A stretch of 64,000 nt of DNA, from the NCBI RefSeq assembly GCF_900103485.1, contig NZ_FNHW01000001.1, forward strand, positions 903,418-967,417. Direction: 5' to 3'. Shown in pieces: positions 8,652 to 16,709 of the stretch. Numbering within the stretch: the stretch's first letter is position 1; the number at the start of each line of letters is the position of its first letter. The notes beneath the pieces are model-generated. The model was not told the DNA's origin. It saw only the letters and a program-made list of their open reading frames with translations, and did no database searches. The position numbers and the translations under genes are program-made. The stretch is from Fictibacillus solisalsi. GTDB lineage: Bacteria > Bacillota > Bacilli > Bacillales > Fictibacillaceae.

Positions 8652-9932
8652 ATGAACAGCAATGAGATTTATGTTAGTTTAGACATCGGTACATCCAATA
8701 TTAAAGTTATCATTGGAGAAATGACCAGTGAATCCTTTAATGTAATTGGTGTAGGTCACTCAAAATCAGCAGGAATAAAAAAAGGATCTATTGTTGATAT
8801 CGATGAAACAGTTCGTTCCATAAAAAAAGCGGTAGATCAGGCAGAGCGTATGCTTGGTATACCGATTAATGCAGTGATAGTCGGTGTAAAAGGAAACCAC
8901 ATCCAGCTTCAACCATGCCATGGTGTTGTCGCCGTTTCCAGTGAAGACCGGGAGATCGGAGACGAAGATATTGCACGTGTGATTGATGCAGCGCAGGTGG
9001 TTTCAATTCCTCCTGAACGGGAAATTATTGATGTCATACCTGGGCAGTTTATTGTAGATGGAACGGATGAAATTATTGACCCGCGCGGAATGCTTGGAGT
9101 CAGGCTTGAAATGGAAGGTACAATTGTAACAGGATCCAAGACCATATTACATAATTTATTAAGGTGTGTGGAAAGAGCCGGGCTGCAGGTGGCAGATATC
9201 TGCCTTGAACCGCTGGCGACTGCATCCATTGCCCTGACAAGAGATGAAATGGATTTGGGCACGGCTTTAATTGATATCGGAGGCGGTTCCACTACGGTCT
9301 CGGTCTTCGATCAAGGCACCATGCAGATGACCACTGTCCTTCCTTTTGGCGGCGAATTCATTTCCAAAGATATTTCGATCGGCCTCAGGACGACAGCCGA
9401 AGATGCAGAAAAAATCAAACTGAAACATGGACATGCATTTGTGGACCATGCATCCAAGGATGAAACGTTTTCAGTAGCTCAAATCGGATCATCATCAGAA
9501 CAGGAAATCAGCCAGTATGATTTGGCTTTAATAATTGAAGCCCGTATCGCAGAAATGCTTGAATTGGCGGATGAAGAGCTGATTCGGCAAGGTTATGGCG
9601 ATCTTCCGGGAGGATTTGTTATTACGGGAGGCGTAGCCGCTATGCCTGGCCTGCTTGAACTTGCACAGGAAATCTTCCAAAATAATGTTAGAGTATCCTT
9701 GCCGGATTATATTGGGGTGAGAGAGCCGCAATATACCACAGGAATCGGTCTCATACAGTTTACGTACCGAAATATTAAGGTACAGGGTAAAGAGGTCGCT
9801 TCTGCTCTTACAGAAGGCGCAGAAATCCAGCAGCAGCGCAAGAAACAGCCACAACCCGCCAGGCAAAGCGAAAAAGCTGGAGGCGGCATGAAATCCAAAG
9901 TAAAAAACTGGTTTGGTTTATTTTTCGAATAA
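8652..9932 (+). CDS. ftsA: Cell division protein FtsA
   Basis: FtsA is an actin-fold ATPase that anchors FtsZ to the membrane and recruits later divisome proteins. The 426-residue product begins YVSLDIGTSNIKVIIGEM (phosphate-1 loop), has the SHS2 insertion in the first half, LIDIGGGSTTVSVFDQG near residue 205 (phosphate-2) and FVITGGVAAMPGL near 318 (adenosine motif). It ends in an amphipathic helix, KVKNWFGLFFE, that serves as the membrane anchor after a Q/K-rich linker. ATG at 8652 follows GGGAGGTG at 8637-8644. ftsZ starts 35 nt later. Confidence 0.97.
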   Translation: MNSNEIYVSLDIGTSNIKVIIGEMTSESFNVIGVGHSKSAGIKKGSIVDIDETVRSIKKAVDQAERMLGIPINAVIVGVKGNHIQLQPCHGVVAVSSEDREIGDEDIARVIDAAQVVSIPPEREIIDVIPGQFIVDGTDEIIDPRGMLGVRLEMEGTIVTGSKTILHNLLRCVERAGLQVADICLEPLATASIALTRDEMDLGTALIDIGGGSTTVSVFDQGTMQMTTVLPFGGEFISKDISIGLRTTAEDAEKIKLKHGHAFVDHASKDETFSVAQIGSSSEQEISQYDLALIIEARIAEMLELADEELIRQGYGDLPGGFVITGGVAAMPGLLELAQEIFQNNVRVSLPDYIGVREPQYTTGIGLIQFTYRNIKVQGKEVASALTEGAEIQQQRKKQPQPARQSEKAGGGMKSKVKNWFGLFFE

Positions 9933-9967
9933 GAGACAGGGTTAACTAGTCATTAGGAGGAACGCTC

Positions 9968-11119
9968 ATGTTAGAGTTTGATATGAACATGGATTCATTA
10001 GCGACAATTAAAGTAATCGGAGTTGGCGGCGGCGGAAGCAACGCTGTTAACCGTATGATTGAGCATGGAGTACAAGGAGTAGAATTTATTTGCGTCAATA
10101 CAGACGCACAGGCGCTTAATCTTTCTAAAGCTCAGATTAAAATGCAAATCGGTTCTAAATTGACAAGAGGATTGGGAGCCGGGGCAAATCCTGAAATCGG
10201 AAAAAAAGCGGCGGAGGAGAGCAGGGAACAAGTTGAAGAAGCCTTGCGTGGTGCCGATATGGTCTTTGTTACAGCAGGAATGGGAGGCGGAACCGGAACT
10301 GGTGCGGCTCCAGTTATTGCTGAAATCGCCAAAGAAATGGGCGCATTGACAGTAGGTGTAGTAACACGCCCGTTTACCTTTGAAGGACGCAAGCGTTCTA
10401 CTCAAGCCATTGGCGGAATCAGTGTCTTTAAAGAAAAAGTAGATACCTTGATTGTAATTCCGAATGACAGATTGCTAGAGATTGTGGATAAAAACACACC
10501 GATGCTTGAAGCATTCCGTGAAGCGGATAATGTATTGCGCCAGGGTGTTCAAGGGATTTCCGACCTCATCGCAGTTCCTGGGTTAATCAACCTTGACTTT
10601 GCCGATGTTAAAACCATTATGACGGAAAAAGGTTCTGCATTGATGGGTATCGGTATTGCGACAGGAGAAAATCGTGCGGCGGAAGCGGCGCGCAAAGCCA
10701 TTTCTTCACCATTGCTTGAGACATCGATCGACGGTGCAAAAGGCGTATTGATGAATATCACCGGCGGAGCAAACCTCAGCCTTTATGAAGTCAATGAAGC
10801 AGCGGATATTGTTTCTACAGCATCCGATCCTGAAGTCAACATGATCTTTGGTTCCGTGATCAACGAAGATCTAAAAGATGAGATCCTGGTTACGGTTATC
10901 GCTACCGGATTTGATGAAAGAGAAAACATGCAGGCAATGCAGGGTCAGGCTCAACGCCCTAAATTCCAGCAACAGCCTCCAAAATCACCGGCAAGTCAAA
11001 GCAGCCAGCGCGAGGAAGTAACAAACGAAAGCAGGCAGGCTCCTCCTTCACAGCATGAAGCGGACACCCTTGATATTCCAACTTTCCTGCGCAACCGGAA
11101 CCGAAATCGTCGAAGATAA
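9968..11119 (+). CDS. ftsZ: Cell division GTPase FtsZ
   Basis: FtsZ is the tubulin-like GTPase that assembles the Z ring. The 383-residue sequence has [13 protein letters not shown] near residue 18, the tubulin signature GGGTGTG near 104-110, the T7 loop [11 protein letters not shown] near 207-217 with the catalytic aspartates, a variable Q/P/S-rich linker near 318-365, and the conserved C-terminal tail [18 protein letters not shown] that binds FtsA, SepF and other partners. ATG at 9968 has AGGAGG at 9956-9961. A strong terminator follows at once, ending the dcw transcript. Confidence 0.99.
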   Translation: MLEFDMNMDSLATIKVIGVGGGGSNAVNRMIEHGVQGVEFICVNTDAQALNLSKAQIKMQIGSKLTRGLGAGANPEIGKKAAEESREQVEEALRGADMVFVTAGMGGGTGTGAAPVIAEIAKEMGALTVGVVTRPFTFEGRKRSTQAIGGISVFKEKVDTLIVIPNDRLLEIVDKNTPMLEAFREADNVLRQGVQGISDLIAVPGLINLDFADVKTIMTEKGSALMGIGIATGENRAAEAARKAISSPLLETSIDGAKGVLMNITGGANLSLYEVNEAADIVSTASDPEVNMIFGSVINEDLKDEILVTVIATGFDERENMQAMQGQAQRPKFQQQPPKSPASQSSQREEVTNESRQAPPSQHEADTLDIPTFLRNRNRNRRR

Positions 11120-11141
11120 AAGACAAGATTGAACGTTTTAA

Positions 11142-11173
11142 AACACCTTACTCCAGGAGTAAGGTGTTTTTTT
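11142..11173 (+). terminator. Rho-independent terminator after ftsZ
   Basis: An 11-bp stem (ACACCTTACTC / GAGTAAGGTGT) with a tiny loop is followed by a run of seven or more T. It ends the division cluster before the spoIIGA promoter. Confidence 0.92.
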
Positions 11174-11190
11174 GCTGTTATGGATAAAAA

Positions 11191-11269
11191 ATTGTGACAA
11201 AATCTCTTAAAATTACAAGGAAACTTGTCTCATGAATTGACAGACTTCCTGGTATGCCTGTTTTATACT
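11191..11269 (+). promoter_or_regulatory. spoIIG promoter: Spo0A-type SigA promoter with 21-nt spacer
   Basis: TTGACA at 11237-11242 and TATACT at 11264-11269 are near-consensus SigA boxes but lie 21 nt apart instead of 17. A stretched spacer is a known feature of the B. subtilis spoIIG promoter, where Spo0A~P bound next to the -35 region rescues RNA polymerase. Upstream, 11193-11203 read in reverse gives TTTTGTCACAA, close to the 0A box TTTGTCRAA, and TTGTC recurs at 11225-11229 beside the -35. The boxes are seen directly; control by Spo0A is inferred from the family. Confidence 0.8.
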
Positions 11270-11299
11270 AGGTTCATCTTATAGGAAAGGAGAAAACAA

Positions 11300-12226
11300 A
11301 TGGCACTATACCTCGATGTCATTTGGTTTCTTAATTTTTGCATCGATTTTCTGCTGATTGTTCTTACTGGAATGGTGTTAAAACGAAAAATGCAAAAATG
11401 GAGACTGATTACAGGTTCCCTGATCGGTTCTTCGTATGTATTGCTGTTGTTCGTTCCCAGTGAGATCAGCATGTACCACCCATTGATTAAGTTTGGTTTT
11501 TCGCTCCTTATCATGGCGGTTTCATTCGGATTTAAAAAGTTCTCATACTTTATTAAAAATGTTGGCATGTTTTACTTTGTAAGCTTTGTAACCGGAGGGG
11601 GATTGTTTGCCGCACATTATTTTTTGCAGAGTGATTTATCCATAATGCAAGGAGTGCTGGCCACTAGGGGGACTGGAAAGGGGGATGTGCTAAGTTGGGC
11701 ATTTGTTTGCATTGGATTTCCGGCAGTGTGGTTGTTTTCAAAAAGGAGGGTCGATGACATAAAGGTACAAAAACTCCATTATACGGAATTGGTACAGGTG
11801 GAGATTCGCATGGATGACACCACAATACATGCGACAGGCCTGATTGACAGCGGAAATAAACTTCATGACCCAATCACTAAAGTGCCTGTCATGATTCTGG
11901 ATATGAATGAGCATTACACGGAGTTTCCAGAGGAAATCATTTCATTCACGAAGGATATTCATGCGTTTTCTGATGGTGAAACCTGTGCCCATCCTTGGGA
12001 AGCCCGCTTGAGAATTGTTCCTTTTCGTGCAGTGGGAAAAGACAATGATTTTCTGCCTGCCATTAAGCCCGATGAAGTGAGGATTATCAGTAAAACAGGA
12101 AAGTTCTCATGCACAAAAGTGCTGATTGGATTTAGCTATACCAGCCTGTCGAGTGAGAACAATTTCAGCTGTATTGTTCATCCTGAAGTGATGTCAAACG
12201 GAATGGAACAAATTGCCGCATCATAG
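11300..12226 (+). CDS. spoIIGA: SpoIIGA, pro-SigE processing aspartic protease
   Basis: SpoIIGA is the mother-cell membrane protease that removes the pro-sequence of SigE after the forespore signal SpoIIR arrives. The 308-residue product (309 in B. subtilis) has five hydrophobic segments within residues 1-145 and a soluble C-terminal aspartic-protease-like domain. The motif TGLIDSGNKLHDP puts the predicted catalytic aspartate at D183. ATG at 11300 follows GGAAAGGAG. sigE follows after 54 nt in the classic spoIIG order. The bpr gene found between ftsZ and spoIIGA in B. subtilis is not here. Confidence 0.96.
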   Translation: MALYLDVIWFLNFCIDFLLIVLTGMVLKRKMQKWRLITGSLIGSSYVLLLFVPSEISMYHPLIKFGFSLLIMAVSFGFKKFSYFIKNVGMFYFVSFVTGGGLFAAHYFLQSDLSIMQGVLATRGTGKGDVLSWAFVCIGFPAVWLFSKRRVDDIKVQKLHYTELVQVEIRMDDTTIHATGLIDSGNKLHDPITKVPVMILDMNEHYTEFPEEIISFTKDIHAFSDGETCAHPWEARLRIVPFRAVGKDNDFLPAIKPDEVRIISKTGKFSCTKVLIGFSYTSLSSENNFSCIVHPEVMSNGMEQIAAS

Positions 12227-12280
12227 AGCAATCATTGTGGACAAACGCTTATGATTTTAGAGAGAGGGGAGAAGAGCAAC

Positions 12281-13000
12281 ATGAGAAAAATCCGGATGAG
12301 ACTGACACTATTGTGGTACAAACTGTTAATGAAACTGGGTATCAAAACTGAGGAAATCCACTATATTGGCGGCCACGAGGCACTTCCACCGCCACTCAGC
12401 AAGGAAGAAGAGGCCGTTCTGCTGGAAAAACTGCCTACTGGGGATAAAGCAGCAAAATCTTTGCTGATTGAGCGGAATTTACGGTTGGTCGTTTATATTG
12501 CACGGAAGTTTGAAAATACAGGAATCAACATTGAGGATTTAATCAGCATAGGAACTATAGGTTTGATCAAAGCCGTCAACACGTTTAATCCGGAGAAAAA
12601 AATTAAACTGGCTACATATGCATCCCGGTGCATAGAAAATGAAATCTTGATGTATTTGCGAAGAAACAATAAAACGAGGTCTGAAGTATCTTTTGATGAA
12701 CCCCTGAATGTAGACTGGGACGGAAATGAGCTGCTGCTGTCCGATGTGCTTGGTACAGAAGAGGATATTATTACGAGGAGGCTCGAGGCGAATGTGGACC
12801 GCAAATTGCTGCTAAAAGCCTTGTTTACGCTGAATGACCGGGAAAAACAGATCATGGAGCTCCGGTTTGGGCTTTCAGGAGGAGAAGAAAAAACACAAAA
12901 AGATGTCGCCGATATGCTCGGAATTTCGCAATCTTATATTTCCCGACTGGAGAAGCGGATCATCAAACGGCTTCAAAAGGAATTTAACAAAATGGTTTAA
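12281..13000 (+). CDS. sigE: RNA polymerase sigma factor SigE (pro-SigE)
   Basis: SigE directs early mother-cell transcription in sporulation. It is made as an inactive precursor whose N-terminal 25-30 residues (starting [16 protein letters not shown], amphipathic and basic) are cut off by SpoIIGA. The 239-residue sequence has sigma-70 region 2 ([48 protein letters not shown]) and region 4 with a helix-turn-helix ([20 protein letters not shown]). The frame extends to 12251, but ATG at 12281 has GAGAGGGGAG upstream and aligns with the B. subtilis protein. Confidence 0.98.
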   Translation: MRKIRMRLTLLWYKLLMKLGIKTEEIHYIGGHEALPPPLSKEEEAVLLEKLPTGDKAAKSLLIERNLRLVVYIARKFENTGINIEDLISIGTIGLIKAVNTFNPEKKIKLATYASRCIENEILMYLRRNNKTRSEVSFDEPLNVDWDGNELLLSDVLGTEEDIITRRLEANVDRKLLLKALFTLNDREKQIMELRFGLSGGEEKTQKDVADMLGISQSYISRLEKRIIKRLQKEFNKMV

Positions 13001-13028
13001 AAAGGGGCAGCCGCCTCTTTTTTGTTTT
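12999..13028 (+). terminator. Terminator-like hairpin after sigE
   Basis: AAAAGGGGC pairs with GCCTCTTTT (one G-U pair) around a 4-nt loop, followed by TTGTTTTG. It directly follows the sigE stop. It may reduce but perhaps not abolish read-through into sigG; in B. subtilis such read-through transcripts are known. Confidence 0.65.
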
Positions 13029-13109
13029 GAAAAATATTTCCATATCGATGCACCTTACAGATATATGAATTGCAGCTGTTTTTTCTGCTGGAGGCGATGC
13101 AGGACTGCT

Positions 13110-13138
13110 GCATAAAAATTCCTGCCGGGGAGATACTG
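13110..13138 (+). promoter_or_regulatory. Candidate forespore (SigF/SigG) promoter for sigG
   Basis: GCATA at 13110-13114 matches the sigma-F/G -35 GYATA, and GGAGATACTG at 13129-13138 matches nine of ten positions of GGNNANANTW. The spacer is 14 nt, one short of the usual 15. Transcripts from here would begin near 13145 and lack the left arm of the hairpin that masks the sigG ribosome binding site. Confidence 0.5.
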
Positions 13139-13166
13139 ATTTTGACTTAAAAACTCCCGGTAGGAG
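13119..13166 (+). promoter_or_regulatory. Hairpin masking the sigG ribosome binding site
   Basis: Bases 13119-13132 (TTCCTGCCGGGGAG) pair with 13154-13166 (CTCCCGGTAGGAG), giving about 13 bp with one bulged G and two G-U pairs. The right arm holds most of the Shine-Dalgarno sequence AGGAGG (13162-13167) for the TTG start at 13176. The fold can form only in RNA begun upstream, such as spoIIG read-through. B. subtilis sigG is reported to have a comparable leader hairpin; the role here is inferred. Confidence 0.72.
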
Positions 13167-13175
13167 GGAAATCCA

Positions 13176-13958
13176 TTGACCCGAAACAAAGTAGAGATCT
13201 GCGGAGTGGACACATCCAAACTTCCAGTATTAAAAAACCCCGAGATGCGTGAACTGTTCACCAAAATGCAGAACGGGGATCCTACTGCCCGCGAAACGCT
13301 TGTAAACGGCAACCTTCGATTAGTGCTTAGCGTTATACAGCGATTTAACAACCGCGGGGAGTTTGTAGACGATTTGTTCCAGGTAGGATGCATCGGCCTA
13401 ATGAAATCCATTGATAATTTCGACTTGGGCCAGAATGTAAAATTCTCCACGTATGCTGTTCCAATGATCATCGGAGAAATTCGCAGATATTTGAGGGATA
13501 ACAATCCCATCCGGGTATCCCGTTCACTTCGTGATATTGCTTATAAAGCATTGCAAGTTAGGGATCAGTTAATGAACAAGCTTTCCAGGGAACCAACGGC
13601 ACAGCAGATCGCCGAGGTGCTTGATGTGCCGAAGGAGGAAGTGGTTTTTGCCCTGGACGCCATCCAGGATCCTGTTTCCCTTTTCGAACCGATCTATAAT
13701 GATGGCGGAGACCCTATTTATGTGATGGATCAGATTTCTGATGATAAGGCGAAAGATTTTCAATGGATTGAGGAAATCGCACTGAAAGAGGCCATGCGCC
13801 GGCTGAATGAACGTGAAAAAATGATTCTGACCATGAGATTCTTCCAGGGCAAGACACAAATGGAAGTAGCAGATGAGATTGGGATCTCTCAGGCTCAGGT
13901 GTCAAGGCTTGAAAAAGCGGCCATCTCCCAAATGAACAAAAATATTCAAAGCAGTTAA
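13176..13958 (+). CDS. sigG: Forespore RNA polymerase sigma factor SigG
   Basis: SigG drives late forespore transcription after engulfment. The 260-residue product has the N-terminal VEICGVDTSKLPVL segment typical of SigG, which in B. subtilis is a contact site for anti-sigma regulators, then region 2 (NLRLVLSVIQRFNNRGEFVDD), a region 3 and a region 4 helix-turn-helix (TQMEVADEIGISQAQVSRLE). The start is the rare codon TTG at 13176, with AGGAGG at 13162-13167 that is partly locked in a hairpin, which should keep translation low unless transcription begins at the gene's own promoter. A terminator follows. Confidence 0.98.
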   Translation: MTRNKVEICGVDTSKLPVLKNPEMRELFTKMQNGDPTARETLVNGNLRLVLSVIQRFNNRGEFVDDLFQVGCIGLMKSIDNFDLGQNVKFSTYAVPMIIGEIRRYLRDNNPIRVSRSLRDIAYKALQVRDQLMNKLSREPTAQQIAEVLDVPKEEVVFALDAIQDPVSLFEPIYNDGGDPIYVMDQISDDKAKDFQWIEEIALKEAMRRLNEREKMILTMRFFQGKTQMEVADEIGISQAQVSRLEKAAISQMNKNIQSS

Positions 13959-13960
13959 TG

Positions 13961-13989
13961 CCAGCCCGCTTAAACAAGCGGGCTGTTTG
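13961..13989 (+). terminator. Rho-independent terminator after sigG
   Basis: CAGCCCGCTT pairs with AAGCGGGCTG around the loop AAAC, followed by TTTGCTGT. The stem is a strong 10 bp; the T-tract is short. Confidence 0.8.
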
Positions 13990-13993
13990 CTGT

Positions 13994-14022
13994 ACATGAA
14001 AAGGACTGCACGCTCATATAGT
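13994..14022 (+). promoter_or_regulatory. Candidate SigE promoter for ylmC
   Basis: CATATAGT at 14015-14022 differs from the sigma-E -10 CATACAnT at one base, and ACATGAA at 13994-14000 lies exactly 14 nt upstream as a weak -35. The gene belongs to a sporulation-associated family, so sporulation control is plausible but unproven. Confidence 0.35.
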
Positions 14023-14045
14023 GATAACAGAAGGGCGGGGATATC

Positions 14046-14333
14046 ATGATCAAAATTTCTGATTTTCAGGTCAAAGACGTAGTGAACGTGTCAAACGGCA
14101 AAAAGCTTGGACATATTGCAGACTTGGAAATAAATTTAAATACAGGCAAAATAGAAGCACTGATCATCCCGGGACCGGGAAAGATGCTCGGTTTTTTTGC
14201 AAGGGAGAGCGATATTGTCATTCCATGGCGAAATATCGTGAAGATTGGAACCGATGTAATACTTGTTCGTTATATGGATGCCCAGGAAGCGACAGAGTAT
14301 ATTAAAGAACCTTTTGACCAATTGAAAAAATAA
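14046..14333 (+). CDS. ylmC: YlmC/YmxH family PRC-barrel protein
   Basis: A 95-residue protein of the YlmC/YmxH family with a PRC-barrel fold. Visible features are the opening IKISDFQVKDVVNVSNGKKLG, the strand-turn GHIADLEINLNTGKIEALIIPG and the ending DVILVRYMDAQE. Members are found mainly in endospore formers and are annotated as sporulation proteins, but the molecular role is unknown. It stands alone between the sigG terminator and ylmD. In B. subtilis an ABC-transporter ATPase gene, ylmA, lies between sigG and ylmC; it is absent here. Confidence 0.85.
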   Translation: MIKISDFQVKDVVNVSNGKKLGHIADLEINLNTGKIEALIIPGPGKMLGFFARESDIVIPWRNIVKIGTDVILVRYMDAQEATEYIKEPFDQLKK

Positions 14334-14433
14334 ATAGGATTATACGCACATGGCCGTTCTATGATAAAATAAATAGCATAATAACCCAATATTCCTTGTA
14401 AAAGGAGAAAATTTTCAGAAGGAAGTGTGCGCT

Positions 14434-15312
14434 TTGAAAGCTGAACCATTTGTACAGCAAGACAGCTTGTTCAAACTGGACGACTGGATGATTCAGCTGC
14501 CCGGTTTAACAGCAGGAATTACATCACGGCATAATGGTTTTAGCCAGAATCCGTATTCCTCCCTGAATATGGGGTTCCATGTCGGAGATGATCCATCAGA
14601 TGTTCTGAAAAACCGACAAAGGGCGAGTCAGGCCATTCAAGTCCCGCTTGAGTGTTGGGTGGGTACAGAACAGGTTCATGATTCGGTGATCCAAAAAGTG
14701 ACCAAAATGGATGCCGGAAAAGGCGCAAAAGACTTGGAAAGCGCAATCAAAGGCACCGATGGAATATATACAGCAGATCAAGACGTGCTATTAACTTCTT
14801 TATACGCCGACTGTGTGCCGCTTTTTTTTATGAGTCCCTCCCGACAGCTTGTCGGCCTTGCTCATGCAGGCTGGAAAGGTACAGTAGGGAGAATTGGGGC
14901 TAAAATGGTTGATTTGTGGGTAAAGAAAGAAGGGGTCCCGTCTGATGACATTTTTGCTGCAATCGGCCCTTCCATTGGCAGCTGCTGTTACGAGGTAGAT
15001 GATTTTGTAATGGAAAGAGTGCAGCAAGTCCTGCCAAAAGAGAAGGCGGCACTTGTCTATGAGCCAAAAGGTGCTGGTCACTACATGCTCAATCTAAGGG
15101 AAGTCAACAAGCAAATTCTGATTCAGGCCGGAATACATGAAAGCAGAATCATCGAAACTTCGTATTGTACGAGCTGCAGCAACCATCACTTCTTTTCCCA
15201 CCGCAGGGAAAGTGGAAAAGCGGGCAGAATCATGAGCTACATCGGTCGTTTGAAAGGAGCAGAAAGTGAATATCCAGCAGAATCTATCAGTCATTCAAAA
15301 CAACATATCTGA
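14434..15312 (+). CDS. ylmD: Purine nucleoside phosphorylase/laccase-domain protein YlmD (PgeF family)
   Basis: A DUF152 (multicopper polyphenol oxidase/YfiH) protein of 292 residues. The family cleaves purine nucleosides by phosphorolysis and has been linked to peptidoglycan precursor quality control in E. coli. Conserved metal and active-site segments are YADCVPLFF near residue 125, HAGWKGTVGRI near 144, SIGSCCYEVDDFV near 180 and SCSNHHFFSHRRE near 250. The start is uncertain: TTG at 14434 has GAAGGAAG at 14418-14425 at good spacing, whereas a GTG at 14425 would overlap that site. The gene end overlaps ylmE by 47 nt. Confidence 0.9.
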   Translation: MKAEPFVQQDSLFKLDDWMIQLPGLTAGITSRHNGFSQNPYSSLNMGFHVGDDPSDVLKNRQRASQAIQVPLECWVGTEQVHDSVIQKVTKMDAGKGAKDLESAIKGTDGIYTADQDVLLTSLYADCVPLFFMSPSRQLVGLAHAGWKGTVGRIGAKMVDLWVKKEGVPSDDIFAAIGPSIGSCCYEVDDFVMERVQQVLPKEKAALVYEPKGAGHYMLNLREVNKQILIQAGIHESRIIETSYCTSCSNHHFFSHRRESGKAGRIMSYIGRLKGAESEYPAESISHSKQHI

Positions 15313-15943
15313 AGCTTGCAAGAAAAAAAACAGAAACCCACAGGACGTTAAAATCATTGCCGTTACGAAATATGTGAGTACAGAAACAGCACAGGAGGCA
15401 ATCTCCTCCGGCGTGGAACACATTGGTGAAAACCGCCAGGAAGGGCTTTTGAAAAAGCAAAATGCACTCGGCAGAGATGTCACCTGGCACTTTATCGGTT
15501 CACTTCAGTCCAGAAAGGTGAAGGAAATCCTTCCGTATGTCGATTACATCCATTCCCTGGACAGGCTTTCCCTGGCCAAGGAAATTGAAAAAAGAGCAGA
15601 CCGGACCATTAACTGTTTTATTCAGGTCAATGTATCCAAAGAAGAATCAAAACACGGATTGCCGGCTGAAGATCTTGTCAATTTTGTCGATAAAATGAAA
15701 GAGTATCCTCACATCCGGATTGTCGGGCTGATGACAATGGCGCCCCATACCGGAGATGAGGAGACCCTTCGTTCTGTATTCTCAACACTTAAACAGCTGC
15801 AACAGGACATCCAGTCAAGGCAATACGAGCATGCGCCATGCACAGAACTATCCATGGGAATGTCCAATGATTACGAAATAGCTGTCCAGGAAGGAGCAAC
15901 CTTCGTCAGAATTGGGACCAGCCTGGTCGGCAAAGAATTTTAG
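15266..15943 (+). CDS. ylmE: YggS-family PLP-binding protein (PLP homeostasis)
   Basis: A 225-residue PLPBP/YggS protein with an alanine-racemase-like TIM barrel that binds pyridoxal phosphate and helps balance vitamin B6 and amino acid pools; no catalytic reaction is established. The PLP lysine is in VKIIAVTKY (K35). Other signatures are [51 protein letters not shown] and [25 protein letters not shown], read here in short blocks. It starts at GTG 15266 with AAAGGAG upstream, inside the end of ylmD. sepF follows after 13 nt. Confidence 0.95.
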   Translation: MNIQQNLSVIQNNISEACKKKNRNPQDVKIIAVTKYVSTETAQEAISSGVEHIGENRQEGLLKKQNALGRDVTWHFIGSLQSRKVKEILPYVDYIHSLDRLSLAKEIEKRADRTINCFIQVNVSKEESKHGLPAEDLVNFVDKMKEYPHIRIVGLMTMAPHTGDEETLRSVFSTLKQLQQDIQSRQYEHAPCTELSMGMSNDYEIAVQEGATFVRIGTSLVGKEF

Positions 15944-15956
15944 GAGGTGCCAATCC

Positions 15957-16385
15957 ATGAGTATAAAAAACAAATTTAAGCGGTTCTTCGATCTTGAAGA
16001 AGATGAATATGTATATGAAGAGGTTGTAGAAGAAAACGGTGCGGAAATGGAAGAAGGTGAAACCATGCCTGCCCATAGCAAAAAAAACAAGCAGAATGTT
16101 GTCAGTCTCCAAAGTGTTCACCAGCAGTCCAAGGTGGTGCTCCTCGAGCCAAGGGTATATGCCGAAGCACAGGATATTGCAGATCAGCTAAAAAACAGGC
16201 GTGCGGTAGTCATGAACCTTCAGCGCATTCCTCATGACCAGGCGAAGCGCATCGTCGACTTTTTAAGCGGTACTGTGTACGCCATTGGAGGAGACATTCA
16301 AAAGTTAGGTCCGAATACATTTCTATGCACACCGGAAAACGTGGATGTATCCGGCTCGATTTCAGAAATGCTTGAAGGAGAATAA
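15957..16385 (+). CDS. sepF: Cell division protein SepF
   Basis: SepF bundles FtsZ filaments and ties them to the membrane, overlapping in function with FtsA. The 142-residue product starts with an amphipathic membrane-binding helix ([16 protein letters not shown]), then an acidic linker, then the DUF552/SepF core near residues 55-135 with [42 protein letters not shown] and [15 protein letters not shown] at 15957 has TAGGAGGTG at 15941-15949; an open frame upstream lies within ylmE and is not used. Confidence 0.96.
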   Translation: MSIKNKFKRFFDLEEDEYVYEEVVEENGAEMEEGETMPAHSKKNKQNVVSLQSVHQQSKVVLLEPRVYAEAQDIADQLKNRRAVVMNLQRIPHDQAKRIVDFLSGTVYAIGGDIQKLGPNTFLCTPENVDVSGSISEMLEGE

Positions 16386-16412
16386 AAAAAAGAACGAGGA
16401 CGGTGGCCTTTA

Positions 16413-16694
16413 TTGGTTGTTTACCAGATTGGAAATATAATTACTGAACTTATCGGCATCTACCGATATGTTATTATCGCGTACATATTAATGTCCTGGT
16501 TCCCGAACGCAAGAGAATCATCGATCGGACAATTCATAGCAAGAATTGTAGAACCCTATCTGGCTCCCTTCAGAAGGATCATTCCTCCGCTCGGCATGAT
16601 TGACATCTCACCGATTGTGGCCTTATTCGCGTTATCGTTTGCCTCTGCCGGTGTCCGAATTGTATTTAATTGGATCGCCCAGTCCGTATATTAA
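16413..16694 (+). CDS. ylmG: YggT-family membrane protein YlmG
   Basis: A 93-residue member of the YggT/YlmG family (CCB3-like) with two membrane segments near residues 5-27 and 64-88. Between them lie SWFPNARESSIGQFI and PYLAPFRRIIPPLG, the conserved family core. Homologues beside sepF and divIVA are linked to cell shape or division, but the mechanism is unknown. The start is TTG at 16413; ribosome binding is weak (GGTGG near 16402). Confidence 0.9.
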   Translation: MVVYQIGNIITELIGIYRYVIIAYILMSWFPNARESSIGQFIARIVEPYLAPFRRIIPPLGMIDISPIVALFALSFASAGVRIVFNWIAQSVY

Positions 16695-16709
16695 AGGCAG
16701 CGTGGAAAA

